13,092 nt of DNA from positions 1 to 13,092 of the forward strand of contig CAZQRW010000051.1 in assembly GCA_964596115.1 (NCBI GenBank). Reading direction: 5' to 3'. The DNA is from CAZQRW01 sp964596115 (GTDB taxonomy: Bacteria > Hydrothermota > UBA3072 > B12-G15). The translations under genes were made by a program, and so were the position numbers. The notes under the pieces were generated by a model. That model had not been told where the DNA came from. It ran no database searches and saw only the letters and a program-made list of their open reading frames with translations. How positions within the stretch are numbered: position 1 is the stretch's first letter; each line of letters opens with the position of its first letter. Positions 1 to 7,272 of this stretch are shown piece after piece.

Positions 1-60
1 TAAAGAGTCAAACACGTAAGACAAGGTAGAAGAGGAGTGGTGAGAGAAGCGAGGGATGAG
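1..60 (+). repeat. Purine-rich intergenic element, copy A (may be cut by the window edge)
   Basis: This stretch is strongly purine-biased on the plus strand. It contains ACAAGGTAGAAG at 21-32, identical to 4215-4226. From there about 40 bases align without gaps to the copy near 4215-4254, with most differences being A/G exchanges. No start codon with a ribosome site or long reading frame supports coding. It lies just upstream of the tRNA promoter. The role is unknown; it could be a decayed dispersed repeat or a shared low-complexity intergenic style. Confidence 0.5.
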
Positions 61-78
61 TAATAAAACTCAGAACTA

Positions 79-106
79 TTGACATAAAAAGTTTTATATT
101 TATATT
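79..106 (+). promoter_or_regulatory. Putative sigma-70-type promoter of the tRNA-Ser pair
   Basis: TTGACA at 79-84 and TATATT at 101-106 are separated by 16 bases. A transcript would begin near 113, a few bases before the mature 5' end of the first tRNA at 117. The spacing matches other candidate promoters in this window. The downstream symporter has no separate promoter in its 24-base gap, so it may be read from here. Confidence 0.7.
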
Positions 107-116
107 TACAAAAACC

Positions 117-202
117 GGAGGGTTAGTCCTAATTGGTAAGGCGGCGGACTTGAAATCCGCTGGGCCATTGGGCCCTTGGGGGTTCGAGTCCCTCACCCTC
201 CG
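117..202 (+). tRNA. tRNA-Ser(UGA)
   Basis: The acceptor stem pairs GGAGGGT (117-123) with ACCCTCC (195-201), with G202 as discriminator. The D arm is 126-142, with GG at 135-136 in the loop. The anticodon stem is 144-148/156-160 and the loop CTTGAAA gives anticodon TGA at 151-153. A long variable arm (161-177) with a GGGCC/GGCCC-type stem is the class II form expected for serine. The T arm is 178-194 with loop TTCGAGT. CCA is not encoded: the next bases are TTAA, so a CCA-adding enzyme is needed. It should read UCA and other UCN codons. Confidence 0.97.
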
Positions 203-206
203 TTAA

Positions 207-295
207 GGAGAGGTGGCCGAGTGGTTGAAGGCAACCGATTGCTAATCGGTTGATCCGGGAAGCCGGGTCCCAGGGTTCGAATCCCTGCCTCTCCG
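207..295 (+). tRNA. tRNA-Ser(GCU)
   Basis: The acceptor stem pairs GGAGAGG (207-213) with CCTCTCC (288-294), and the discriminator is G295. The anticodon stem ACCGA/TCGGT encloses the loop TTGCTAA, so the anticodon is GCT, reading AGC and AGU. A long variable arm and a T loop TTCGAAT are present. It follows the first tRNA-Ser after only four bases (203-206), so the two are almost certainly cut from one transcript. CCA is not encoded. The partly similar ends suggest kinship with the neighbouring gene, but the cores differ. Confidence 0.97.
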
Positions 296-303
296 TTTAT
301 TCT

Positions 304-322
304 ATCCTCAGGAGGATGCTTG
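304..322 (+). promoter_or_regulatory. Shine-Dalgarno site that sets a TTG start, inside a small dyad
   Basis: AGGAGG at 310-315 lies four bases before TTG at 320-322. The nearby ATG at 316-318 reaches a stop after four codons, so TTG is the only workable start in frame. The site overlaps a dyad, ATCCT (304-308) with AGGAT (313-317), that could form a five-base stem with a four-base loop and partly hide the ribosome site. Whether this small hairpin matters is unknown. Confidence 0.6.
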
Positions 323-1657
323 CCTTTTAACAAAAATGTTAAAAGATTGACACTTTTTTTTGCAATTTCAATTATTGCAGTTATCGTATCTCTTTTACCA
401 CTTCCTGGTCTTTCCCCTGCTGCAGCCAAGGTGTTAGGGATATTTGTTTTTGCAATGTTGTCCTGGCTTACAGAAGTAATTCCTCTATCTGTTACAGCAA
501 TGATAGTTGTTTTTCTTTCGGCACTTCTTTTACCACCTGAAATTAGTGGACTCAAGGCAAGTTATTTTTATTCTTCCCTTTCTTCTTCCACAGTAATACT
601 CTTTGCAGGGGGTTATTTTCTTGCATCTGGAATGCAGAAGCACAAGATCGATATGATATTCTCTAAGTTTGTACTTTCAAAGACTGGCAACAACCCAAAG
701 ATGGTTCTGTTAGGACTGATATTAACTACTGCTTTTCTATCAATGTGGATGTCGAATACTGCGACTACAGCGCTTATGATCGCAGTTAGCCTTCCCATTG
801 TACGAACTATTTCAAAAGACGATCCATTTTCAACAGCACTCGTATTAGGAATTCCTTTTGCTGCAAATGTTGGAGGAATAGCAACCCCCGTTGGTACTCC
901 ACCTAATGCCATTGCAATTCAGATGCTTCTTGATAATGGATATAAGGTCACATTCTCAAGGTGGATGATGTGGGGGCTTCCTATTGCCGTAATTTTAGTT
1001 ATCTTTCTCTGGTGGTTACTTCTAATAATATATAAGCCGAAAACAAAAGAAGTGATTCTGAAAATAGAGAGTGTCAGAATAGGATGGAGACAAAAATATG
1101 TTTTAACAATCTTTATCGTTACTGCACTTCTCTGGCTTCTTTCAAGTGTTATCCATCTATCCTCATCATTAATTGCCTTTATCCCCCCGGTTGCTTTTTT
1201 ATCTACAGGTATACTGAATAAAGAAGATTTTCGGACGATTGGGTGGGATATTCTTATACTCGTTGGCGGTGGCATTTGCCTGGGTATGGCAATGACGAAA
1301 AGCGGACTTTCAGACTGGATACTACATTCACTTCATCTGAGTAATATCCATCCTTTACTCCTTTTGCTTATTTTAGGACTTTTAACCTACTTTGCTTCCA
1401 ATTTTATGAGTAATACGGCTGCAGCAAATATTTTTATACCCCTTGCTATAGGTCTTGGAAAGGGATTCGCTCCAATTGTAGTATACATTGCAATAATTGC
1501 CTCCTGTTCAATGCTTCTCCCTGTTTCTACACCTCCCAATGCCATTGCCTATGGTTCCGGTGCTGTAGAAACAAAACAGATGGCAAGGACTGGTTTATTT
1601 ATGGGTATAGCTGGAATGATAATAGCATTCATTATTGTAAATCTATTTAAATTCTGA
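320..1657 (+). CDS. DASS-family (SLC13/CitT-type) sodium:dicarboxylate/sulfate symporter
   Basis: The 445-residue protein is an integral membrane carrier expected to import a divalent anion (dicarboxylate, citrate, sulfate or phosphate) with sodium. Two inverted halves each carry the family's SNT signature: SNTATT at 145-150 and SNTAAA at 364-369. Each is followed by a TPPN loop (193-196 and 404-407), the paired sodium/substrate-binding elements of DASS transporters. About a dozen hydrophobic segments run from residue 10 to the C-terminus, with the charged cytoplasmic stretch 238-258 between the halves. The length is normal for the family. The start is TTG, fixed by AGGAGG at 310-315. It begins 24 bases after tRNA-Ser(GCU) with no promoter of its own visible. 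The gene ends against a convergent gene. The exact substrate cannot be told from sequence; the family call is firm. Confidence 0.93.
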   Translation: MPFNKNVKRLTLFFAISIIAVIVSLLPLPGLSPAAAKVLGIFVFAMLSWLTEVIPLSVTAMIVVFLSALLLPPEISGLKASYFYSSLSSSTVILFAGGYFLASGMQKHKIDMIFSKFVLSKTGNNPKMVLLGLILTTAFLSMWMSNTATTALMIAVSLPIVRTISKDDPFSTALVLGIPFAANVGGIATPVGTPPNAIAIQMLLDNGYKVTFSRWMMWGLPIAVILVIFLWWLLLIIYKPKTKEVILKIESVRIGWRQKYVLTIFIVTALLWLLSSVIHLSSSLIAFIPPVAFLSTGILNKEDFRTIGWDILILVGGGICLGMAMTKSGLSDWILHSLHLSNIHPLLLLLILGLLTYFASNFMSNTAAANIFIPLAIGLGKGFAPIVVYIAIIASCSMLLPVSTPPNAIAYGSGAVETKQMARTGLFMGIAGMIIAFIIVNLFKF

Positions 1658-1844
1658 TTGATTTTTGCCATAATACCCCCTTTTTTATGTTAATTAAAGA
1701 GATTAAATTTTCGAGTGTCAGTTATGCAGTTTTAGAAATTGAATGAAAACCTATAAACTAAACTCAAAAATTCAATCTGTCTCTATACGTAATAATGTCT
1801 CGAACAGTAAAGTGCTACTAAATACATCAGAAAATATTAGCGTG
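1658..1844. other. Convergent intergenic gap without recognisable element
   Basis: This gap lies between the stop codons of the symporter and the propeller gene. It is AT-rich. I looked for a GC-rich hairpin followed by a T run for either gene and found none. The only dyad is a weak ATTGAAT (about 1738-1744) with ATTCAAT (about 1770-1776). Confidence 0.5.
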
Positions 1845-4088
1845 TTATTTTATGAATATCATTTTTCCAGTTCCAATGAACTTGCCTGGTGCTGTCTGTA
1901 TCTTTATTAAATATATTCCTGTCTTTACCTTATTTCCATTTTTATCCCTTCCATCCCAGGTAGTAAGACCAGTATTGGATGATAATGAGTTGAGAGAACG
2001 GATGAGACGACCTGAGAGATCATAGATTTTTAAAATGGGGTATCCATCTTTAAGAGGTATTCCTTCAAAATGGTATCTAATATTTGTTTTATTTCTGAAA
2101 GGATTTGGGAAAGCAAAAAGTTTGATACCCAAACTGGTATCGGAATCAATGATACCTGTTCCTGTATCATCATACTTTGATATTCCACATTCCTCTGTTC
2201 CGAACCATTTATACCCTGATGAATCAATGCAGACTGCAGAAACATAATTATCCGCAAGGCCATCGATCTGTCTATAGGTGATCCAGGAACCATCTTTAAA
2301 ACCACTGACACCATTGGCAGTGGCTATCCATACCGTTCCTTCTTTTACTGCTATATCTTTTACATCATTATTAGCGATGCCATTGGATACTGTATAATTT
2401 GTCCAGTTTATTCCATCAAATTTGCTAACCCCTCCACGAGTTGCAAACCACTTATTATTCTCTGCATCAATTGTAATTCTCCTCACATGATTTTCAACAA
2501 GACCGTTAGAAGTAGTGTAGTTCGTCCAGATATTGTCGAATTGATTAAACTTACTCACCCCTTCATCAGAGCCAATCCATATTGTATCTCCATTGTCAAC
2601 TGTAACATTAAGACCATCATCATCGATCAATCCACTATTCTGCAGATAGTAGTTTGTCCAATTTGAACCATCAAATTTTGTCACCGCTCCATTCTGCCCA
2701 GAGGGCCCACTCCAGCCTTCTGTTCCAAGCCAGAGATTTCCCTGTGAGTCTTTTGTTATCGATACAATGTTATTACCAAGTAAATCTGAATTGAGCGTAT
2801 CGAAGTTTGTCCAGGAAGTTTGGTCAAACTTGAATAAACCACTATATTGAGTGCCAATCCATAGCGTATCTCCATTGTCAATATAGACACAGTTCACAAA
2901 GTCATCACTCAAACCACTATTGCCCGAATTGTAAGAAGACCATATCATCCCATCAAAGGTGGCTACACCAGCGTACGCTGTCCCAAAATATACCTTATCA
3001 TTATGGTCAGAATCTATAGATGTTATGTAGTTACAGTGAGGTTCGTTCGATGTCCTGTAGTAAGACCAGGAATTATTACTGTAGTTCAGTTTTGAAATCC
3101 CATTTGCTTCTGTCCCAAAATATTTATCATTGCTATTAATAGAGATGCTATATATATTCTTTGCTCCTATTCCGCTAGTGCCAGTATCGTAATTGGTCCA
3201 ATTAGTTCCATCAAACCTTGATACACCACCTGTTGACCAGCTGTGATTTCCTATCCAGATTATTGTATCTTCCTCTACAGCAAAGCACTCAATCTGGTCA
3301 CCCATCAAATTACTGTTCGAACTGGTTATATTTTCCCAGGAACTTCCATTATATTTATAGATACCAGCTGTCCAGCTTCCTGCCCACACATTGTCATTTC
3401 CGTCCACTATAATGGAAAGGAAATACTGCCCTATACCACTGGTATTTGGATCGTATCTCGTCCACGTTGTACCGTCAAAAACAGATACTCCACCTGGATC
3501 ACCATAATTTTCTGGATTGTTTGCTGTCCAAATTCTATTTTGCGAATCTAAACCGATGCCCCTTACTGCAACATTTGTTGCACCACCACCGAGGTCTGTA
3601 TAAACGTACCAGTTGATGCTATCAAGACATGCGATTCCATGCCCTGTTCCAAACCACATTCTTCCCAGTGTATCCTGAATAATTGCGTAGACCCTATTAT
3701 CTGGCAAGGGGGAATTAGAAGTATTGTAAGTAGTCCACTCCGAACCGTTAAACTTCTGAACTCCCTCTACAGTTCCAAACCACTTGTTGCCTTCATTATC
3801 TACAAAAACATCCTTTACATTAAGGTCAGCCAATCCATCCTTTGTTGTGAACTTGGTATAAGAGCTATCAGTGAGGTTCCATTTTACTACGCCTCCCCTT
3901 GTAGCAATCCAGAGATAATTCCCATCTATAGCAGAGCCAGATATCTCATTTGCATTTGTATAGTTTGTCCATTCATCGGCTGATACAGATTTTGGAGTGA
4001 AAAACATAAGTAATACTATTAGAGAAAGAAAGGACAACAGAATTTTGGATGAATTCCAGTATACACAGTTTTTAACCTTACAGATCAT
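1845..4088 (-). CDS. Secreted two-component-regulator-type propeller protein with C-terminal sorting-like domain
   Basis: The 747-residue protein begins with a basic N-terminus, a hydrophobic core (about 16-31) and a probable signal peptidase site after SVSA near residue 37. The body consists of about 48-residue units built on a W(T/S)xY...NGL/SGL strand and a following WIGT/WFGT...GVSKF strand. I count 14 of these units, which fits two seven-bladed Reg_prop (PF07494-type) propellers. The C-terminus (about 657-747) carries PNPF, IYDLSGRLIRSL and WDGRDKNGNKVKTGIYL, a FlgD-Ig/type-A sorting-like beta domain common on secreted proteins of FCB and related phyla. No transmembrane, kinase or DNA-binding part follows, so it is not a hybrid two-component sensor. 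The ATG has AGGAGG six bases upstream. The ligand and function are unknown; surface or extracellular display is inferred. Confidence 0.9.
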   Translation of the reverse strand: MICKVKNCVYWNSSKILLSFLSLIVLLMFFTPKSVSADEWTNYTNANEISGSAIDGNYLWIATRGGVVKWNLTDSSYTKFTTKDGLADLNVKDVFVDNEGNKWFGTVEGVQKFNGSEWTTYNTSNSPLPDNRVYAIIQDTLGRMWFGTGHGIACLDSINWYVYTDLGGGATNVAVRGIGLDSQNRIWTANNPENYGDPGGVSVFDGTTWTRYDPNTSGIGQYFLSIIVDGNDNVWAGSWTAGIYKYNGSSWENITSSNSNLMGDQIECFAVEEDTIIWIGNHSWSTGGVSRFDGTNWTNYDTGTSGIGAKNIYSISINSNDKYFGTEANGISKLNYSNNSWSYYRTSNEPHCNYITSIDSDHNDKVYFGTAYAGVATFDGMIWSSYNSGNSGLSDDFVNCVYIDNGDTLWIGTQYSGLFKFDQTSWTNFDTLNSDLLGNNIVSITKDSQGNLWLGTEGWSGPSGQNGAVTKFDGSNWTNYYLQNSGLIDDDGLNVTVDNGDTIWIGSDEGVSKFNQFDNIWTNYTTSNGLVENHVRRITIDAENNKWFATRGGVSKFDGINWTNYTVSNGIANNDVKDIAVKEGTVWIATANGVSGFKDGSWITYRQIDGLADNYVSAVCIDSSGYKWFGTEECGISKYDDTGTGIIDSDTSLGIKLFAFPNPFRNKTNIRYHFEGIPLKDGYPILKIYDLSGRLIRSLNSLSSNTGLTTWDGRDKNGNKVKTGIYLIKIQTAPGKFIGTGKMIFIK

Positions 4089-4116
4089 AGAATGCCTCCT
4101 TTAGTTTTTTGGATAT

Positions 4117-4144
4117 TGTATACTCTATTAAAATCAATTGTCAA
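4117..4144 (-). promoter_or_regulatory. Putative promoter of the propeller gene
   Basis: On the minus strand TTGACA (4139-4144) and TATACA (4117-4122) are 16 bases apart. Transcription would start near 4110, leaving a leader of about 22 bases that contains the AGGAGG at 4095-4100. Confidence 0.7.
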
Positions 4145-4174
4145 GAAAATTCTTGTGCATGTGATTATTATAAA

Positions 4175-4290
4175 AAAATGTCACCGAATATTAACAAAAA
4201 GAATGTCACATAAAACAAGGTAGAAGTAGAGTAATAAGAAAAGCAAGGTAGGAGAAGTATAGAACGAAGAGCGAGGTAAAAAAGGCACAC
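4175..4290 (+). repeat. Purine-rich intergenic element, copy B
   Basis: AAAATGTCAC at 4175-4184 and AATGTCAC at 4202-4209 are followed by a purine-rich run to about 4280. The run contains ACAAGGTAGAAG (4215-4226), identical to 21-32, and shows the same purine rhythm. The first ten bases match, inverted, 13075-13084. No coding potential is evident. It occupies most of the gap between the uracil-DNA glycosylase stop and the propeller promoter. Confidence 0.5.
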
Positions 4291-4319
4291 AAACACGGCA
4301 TTAAAGATAAATAAAAGAA

Positions 4320-5093
4320 TTATTTTAAATGTTCTTTTAATCTTATATCAACACTTCCGTCCGGGAGCATCCAATCCTCGTGATATTCACCATTTTCTTC
4401 TCGTTGGTAACGAATACACCTTTCCCAATCTCCCTTACAATACAATTCAACCCATTTTCTTTCCAGGAGCCCTCTATCAAAAAACATCTTCATAGGGCAT
4501 ACTTCATACCACTTGCATACCTTCAGAAAAATTTTTAATTTTTTATAATATTTTATCATTTCATCCCTGGCATTTGGGTTATAGAGTAGGGCAGCAGGGT
4601 GCTGGAGTGGGTATATCTTTTTTTCATTCCAGAAGAGTTTTCCATAAACGGAGTGGAAGTCTGTTTTGTCAGGTATTGGGACTCCGTATTTCTCAAATAT
4701 ATACCTTGTTGCATAATAACCTAATGGAACAAGAAATTCAGGATTGATTATATCAATCTCTTTGTTCAGATATACACTGCAGACTTTTATCTCGTTTGCC
4801 TTTGGTTTTCTATATTTTGGCAGCATACATTTAATCAAATTCGTCATATATATCTCACTTCTTTTTACCCCAGATATACTCAAAAGTTCATCAAGAACCT
4901 TTCCAGAAGGACCTATGAACATTATTCCTTTTCTATCCTCATTTTCGCCAGGTGCCTGTGCTATAAGCATAACCCTGGCATTCAATCTTCCTTCTCCACA
5001 TAAAGCATTGGTGCGAGTCTTATATAGACTGCATTTTTTGCATTTTCTTATTTCTTCATTTAGTCTATTGATTTTAACTTGATTGTCTCTCAT
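4320..5093 (-). CDS. Uracil-DNA glycosylase, family 4 type, with cysteine-rich C-terminal extension
   Basis: The 257-residue protein is expected to remove uracil from DNA in base-excision repair. Four cysteines, C18-X2-C21 ... C89-X15-C105, fit the [4Fe-4S] pattern of family 4 enzymes. Motif 1 is AQAPGENED (45-53), with Q where GEAPG is usual; the later E52-D53 is kept. GPSGKVLDELL (61-71) and TNLIKC (84-89) follow, and the uracil-contacting motif is HPAALLYNP (165-173). The core ends near residue 190. About 65 extra residues then carry C193, C199, C219 and C226 and the string WMLPDGS. I recall this extension as recurrent in a subset of the family, but its job is unknown. The ATG has no clear ribosome site, and an in-frame TAA lies just upstream. 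The S9 peptidase gene ends 74 bases before it, and a promoter can be drawn in that gap. Confidence 0.9.
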   Translation of the reverse strand: MRDNQVKINRLNEEIRKCKKCSLYKTRTNALCGEGRLNARVMLIAQAPGENEDRKGIMFIGPSGKVLDELLSISGVKRSEIYMTNLIKCMLPKYRKPKANEIKVCSVYLNKEIDIINPEFLVPLGYYATRYIFEKYGVPIPDKTDFHSVYGKLFWNEKKIYPLQHPAALLYNPNARDEMIKYYKKLKIFLKVCKWYEVCPMKMFFDRGLLERKWVELYCKGDWERCIRYQREENGEYHEDWMLPDGSVDIRLKEHLK

Positions 5094-5128
5094 ATAGATT
5101 TTATCTTACACAGAGGAAAATATTCTTT

Positions 5129-5156
5129 TATATACAACTAGCCAAATATCTGTCAG
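5129..5156 (-). promoter_or_regulatory. Possible promoter of the uracil-DNA glycosylase gene
   Basis: On the minus strand CTGACA (5151-5156) and TATATA (5129-5134) are 16 bases apart in the short gap after the S9 peptidase gene. The leader would be about 29 bases. The -35 has one mismatch and the region is AT-rich, so chance is possible and read-through from the peptidase gene is the alternative. Confidence 0.45.
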
Positions 5157-5167
5157 TACAGGTGCAA

Positions 5168-6973
5168 TCATTGTAATTTCCTTTTCAAGAAATCAAGCAT
5201 CAATCTAAATACCTTTACTCGTTGTTCTCTGTCACTACTACCGTGTCCTTCTTCGCCAAATTCTTGATACTCAAAATGTTTCCCTTCTTTAAATCCTGAT
5301 TCAATCAATTTATCGCGAAATATCCTTGCTTGACTTATGGGACACCTCGGGTCATTTACTCCGTGAAGTATTAGTAAAGGACCTTTAAAGTTACTTATAT
5401 GTGTTATAGGAGATCTTTCTATCCATAGATTTTTATTTTCTTCTGGATCTCCCAGATAAAAACGTAGAAAATATTTAAAGTGAGGCATTGATTCTTCATA
5501 CATTTTTAAAAGATCGGTTATACCAACCCAAGCTACTCCTGCCTTCCAGAGATGAGGATATTTTACCATTTGCCAGTAGGTTGAATAACCACCATAGGAA
5601 GCACCTGCTATACCAATTTTATCTTCCTTTATCCAATTCAGGGTCTGGAGATATTCTCCGCCAGATGCGATATCCTCTGCTTCCTTACCGCCCCAATCTT
5701 TTATTAGAGCGTCACTAAATTTATTCCCATAGCCAATTGAACCTCTGTAGTTAGGCTGCAAAACGGCAAATCCTGAACTTGCCAAACATTGGGCATATAC
5801 ATGGAAAGAGAGTATAGACTGACTCTTTGGACCGCCATGAACAAATACAATTGCAGGGACTTTTTCTCCTTTCCTTATTCCCTTCGGTCTGTAAAGTACT
5901 GCCTCTATTTCTGTACCATCTCTTGATTTATATTTTACGCATTTAGCATCCGAAAAATTATCTGGGTTAATATTCCCGTATTCGGCATCCTGGAATACTT
6001 CAAATTCCCCATTTTTTATATCATACAGGAGCATACGGCTTCTATGAGTAGGATTAGAGTGCATAAAGAATATTTTTTCTTTATCAGCAAATTGGGCTGA
6101 GTAGTAAAATCCGTTAGGTAGGTTTAAAGCCAGTTTTTTTCCTGAACTTACCTCATATAAGGATGGACGCCATTCAGCGTTGATACATTTTAAGGTTATT
6201 AAATACCTGCCATCAGATGAGAATTTTCCTGTTATTTCTTCATGACTATTATCTCCGAGCCATTTGATCTCTTTAGTTTTCAGGTTTATAATTCCCGGTT
6301 GATAGAGTCCGCCGTAATCCGATGTTATTGCAGCCAAATTATCCTTTGATATATCAGAAAAAGTCTCGGAACTCCCTTCTTTTAATCTGAGGAATCTCTC
6401 GAGATTAGAGCCATCGGGCTTTATCCTATAAATATCTTCATTTCTTAAATTTTTACTTTCATTAGTACTGAAATAAATCCATTCTCCGTCTTTTGTCCAT
6501 AACCCTCCCATAGCGGGGTTATCAAAGTTAGTGAGTTGATGTACTTTTTTGGTATTCCAGTCAATTATATAGATATTCATCTGATTTTTTCGCGTGGATG
6601 AAAATAACATCATTTTGTTATCAGGGGAGAATTCTCCAGGATAATTTTGTCCCTCTGACTTACTAATCTCAAGAAATTTCTTTGATCTAAGGTCAAATGC
6701 GAATATATCATGCTGTTCATTTCCACCTTTGTCAATACCCATTATTAAATATCTATTGTCCCTTGACCATATGATTGGTGTTCCAGGAGATCGAGATAGT
6801 TGGCCATTTGATATTTGTTCTGTTCTGCCTGTTTCAATATCCTTTACGTATAGTTCATGTCTTCCTGTTTTGTTCCAGTAGAATGCAATTTTGGATTCAT
6901 CCCAGGAGATCCTTGTAGAATAAAATATGGGTAGTGATATAAGTTCTTCTACATCAATTGTCTTTTTTGTCAT
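5168..6973 (-). CDS. S9 family serine peptidase (prolyl oligopeptidase / acylaminoacyl-peptidase type)
   Basis: The 601-residue protein is expected to cut short peptides in the cytoplasm; no signal peptide is seen. Residues 1 to about 340 form a beta-propeller of DPP/WD-like repeats (for example WSRDNRYLIMG, FSPDNKMMLFSS, FSSDGRYLITL). Residues about 345-601 form the alpha/beta hydrolase domain. It has the oxyanion region FVHGGP (377-382), PNYRGSIGYG (407-416), nucleophile GASYGG with S459, acid D541 in NDPRCP and base H577 in EGHGSS. The triad order and spacing are those of S9C-type enzymes, and the length is ordinary. The ATG is preceded by GGAGGAGAT. A strong minus-strand promoter (7010-7038) lies in front of the gene. 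The exact specificity (acylaminoacyl, dipeptidyl or oligopeptidyl) cannot be decided. Confidence 0.94.
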   Translation of the reverse strand: MTKKTIDVEELISLPIFYSTRISWDESKIAFYWNKTGRHELYVKDIETGRTEQISNGQLSRSPGTPIIWSRDNRYLIMGIDKGGNEQHDIFAFDLRSKKFLEISKSEGQNYPGEFSPDNKMMLFSSTRKNQMNIYIIDWNTKKVHQLTNFDNPAMGGLWTKDGEWIYFSTNESKNLRNEDIYRIKPDGSNLERFLRLKEGSSETFSDISKDNLAAITSDYGGLYQPGIINLKTKEIKWLGDNSHEEITGKFSSDGRYLITLKCINAEWRPSLYEVSSGKKLALNLPNGFYYSAQFADKEKIFFMHSNPTHRSRMLLYDIKNGEFEVFQDAEYGNINPDNFSDAKCVKYKSRDGTEIEAVLYRPKGIRKGEKVPAIVFVHGGPKSQSILSFHVYAQCLASSGFAVLQPNYRGSIGYGNKFSDALIKDWGGKEAEDIASGGEYLQTLNWIKEDKIGIAGASYGGYSTYWQMVKYPHLWKAGVAWVGITDLLKMYEESMPHFKYFLRFYLGDPEENKNLWIERSPITHISNFKGPLLILHGVNDPRCPISQARIFRDKLIESGFKEGKHFEYQEFGEEGHGSSDREQRVKVFRLMLDFLKRKLQ

Positions 6974-7009
6974 ATCTCCTCCTTATTAAGGTATTATATC
7001 TATTAATTT

Positions 7010-7038
7010 TTTATATATCTATTTTTCCATGCTGTCAA
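7010..7038 (-). promoter_or_regulatory. Putative promoter of the S9 peptidase gene
   Basis: On the minus strand TTGACA (7033-7038) and TATAAA (7010-7015) are exactly 17 bases apart. The predicted start near 7003 leaves a leader of about 30 bases ending in the GGAGGA ribosome site. This is one of the best promoter matches in the window. Confidence 0.8.
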
Positions 7039-7044
7039 GACGAC

Positions 7045-7134
7045 TTCATAATTTTAGACTTTGAACTAATAAATGATACTTTTGATAAAATTTGCTTGAC
7101 AAACGGATATAAAAGTATAATCTAAAATTATGAA
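7045..7134. repeat. Nested inverted repeat between divergent promoters
   Basis: TTCATAATTTTAGA at 7045-7058 is repeated as its exact reverse complement at 7121-7134, with 62 bases between the arms. Inside, ATACTTTT at 7076-7083 pairs with AAAAGTAT at 7111-7118. The left arm sits just upstream of the minus-strand -35. The right arm overlaps the plus-strand -10 region. It may be an operator pair, a structured 5' leader or a small MITE-like element. No target-site duplication was seen at its ends. Confidence 0.75.
7096..7123 (+). promoter_or_regulatory. Putative promoter toward the nitronate monooxygenase-like gene
   Basis: TTGACA at 7096-7101 is followed after 16 bases by TAATCT (7118-7123). 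A perfect TATAAT at 7116-7121 is only 14 bases away, which is short. Transcription would begin near 7130, giving a long leader before the gene at 7349. The right arm of the inverted repeat overlaps the -10 area. Confidence 0.55.
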
Positions 7135-7194
7135 ATTTTTAAGGTTTTTTCTGAAAAGAAGTACAATATTTATCAAAATTAAGGAGAAATGGTA

Positions 7195-7272
7195 ATGAAA
7201 TATATAATTACTTATAGTGGGATATATATAAACTATGTTCAGGTGTTGCTTATAGACGAAAATATGTGTTGA
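7195..7272 (+). CDS. Possible 25-residue small ORF in the leader
   Basis: AAGGAG at 7181-7186 lies eight bases before an ATG, giving a 25-codon frame (MKYIITYSGIYINYVQ...). An in-frame ATG at 7189 is too close to the ribosome site. The peptide is hydrophobic with several Tyr and Ile, resembles no family I know, and lies between the promoter and the flavoprotein gene. It could be a leader peptide, a small protein or chance in AT-rich DNA. Confidence 0.25.
   Translation: MKYIITYSGIYINYVQVLLIDENMC

Noticed and set aside
117..330. Integration site of a mobile element at the tRNA-Ser genes
   Set aside because: tRNA-Ser genes are common targets, but no integrase and no direct repeat of a tRNA 3' end is present in the window.
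316..330. ATG at 316-318 as the symporter start
   Set aside because: It is in another frame and stops after four codons; TTG at 320 opens the full protein.
8..555. Minus-strand frames crossing the two tRNA genes and the symporter start
   Set aside because: They run antisense over well-formed tRNAs and a clear transporter, and their products look like no protein family.
4260..4325. Intrinsic terminator after the uracil-DNA glycosylase gene
   Set aside because: On the minus strand a T run follows GTGTGCC, but the bases before it do not form a stable stem. No clear hairpin-plus-T terminator was found at any gene end.
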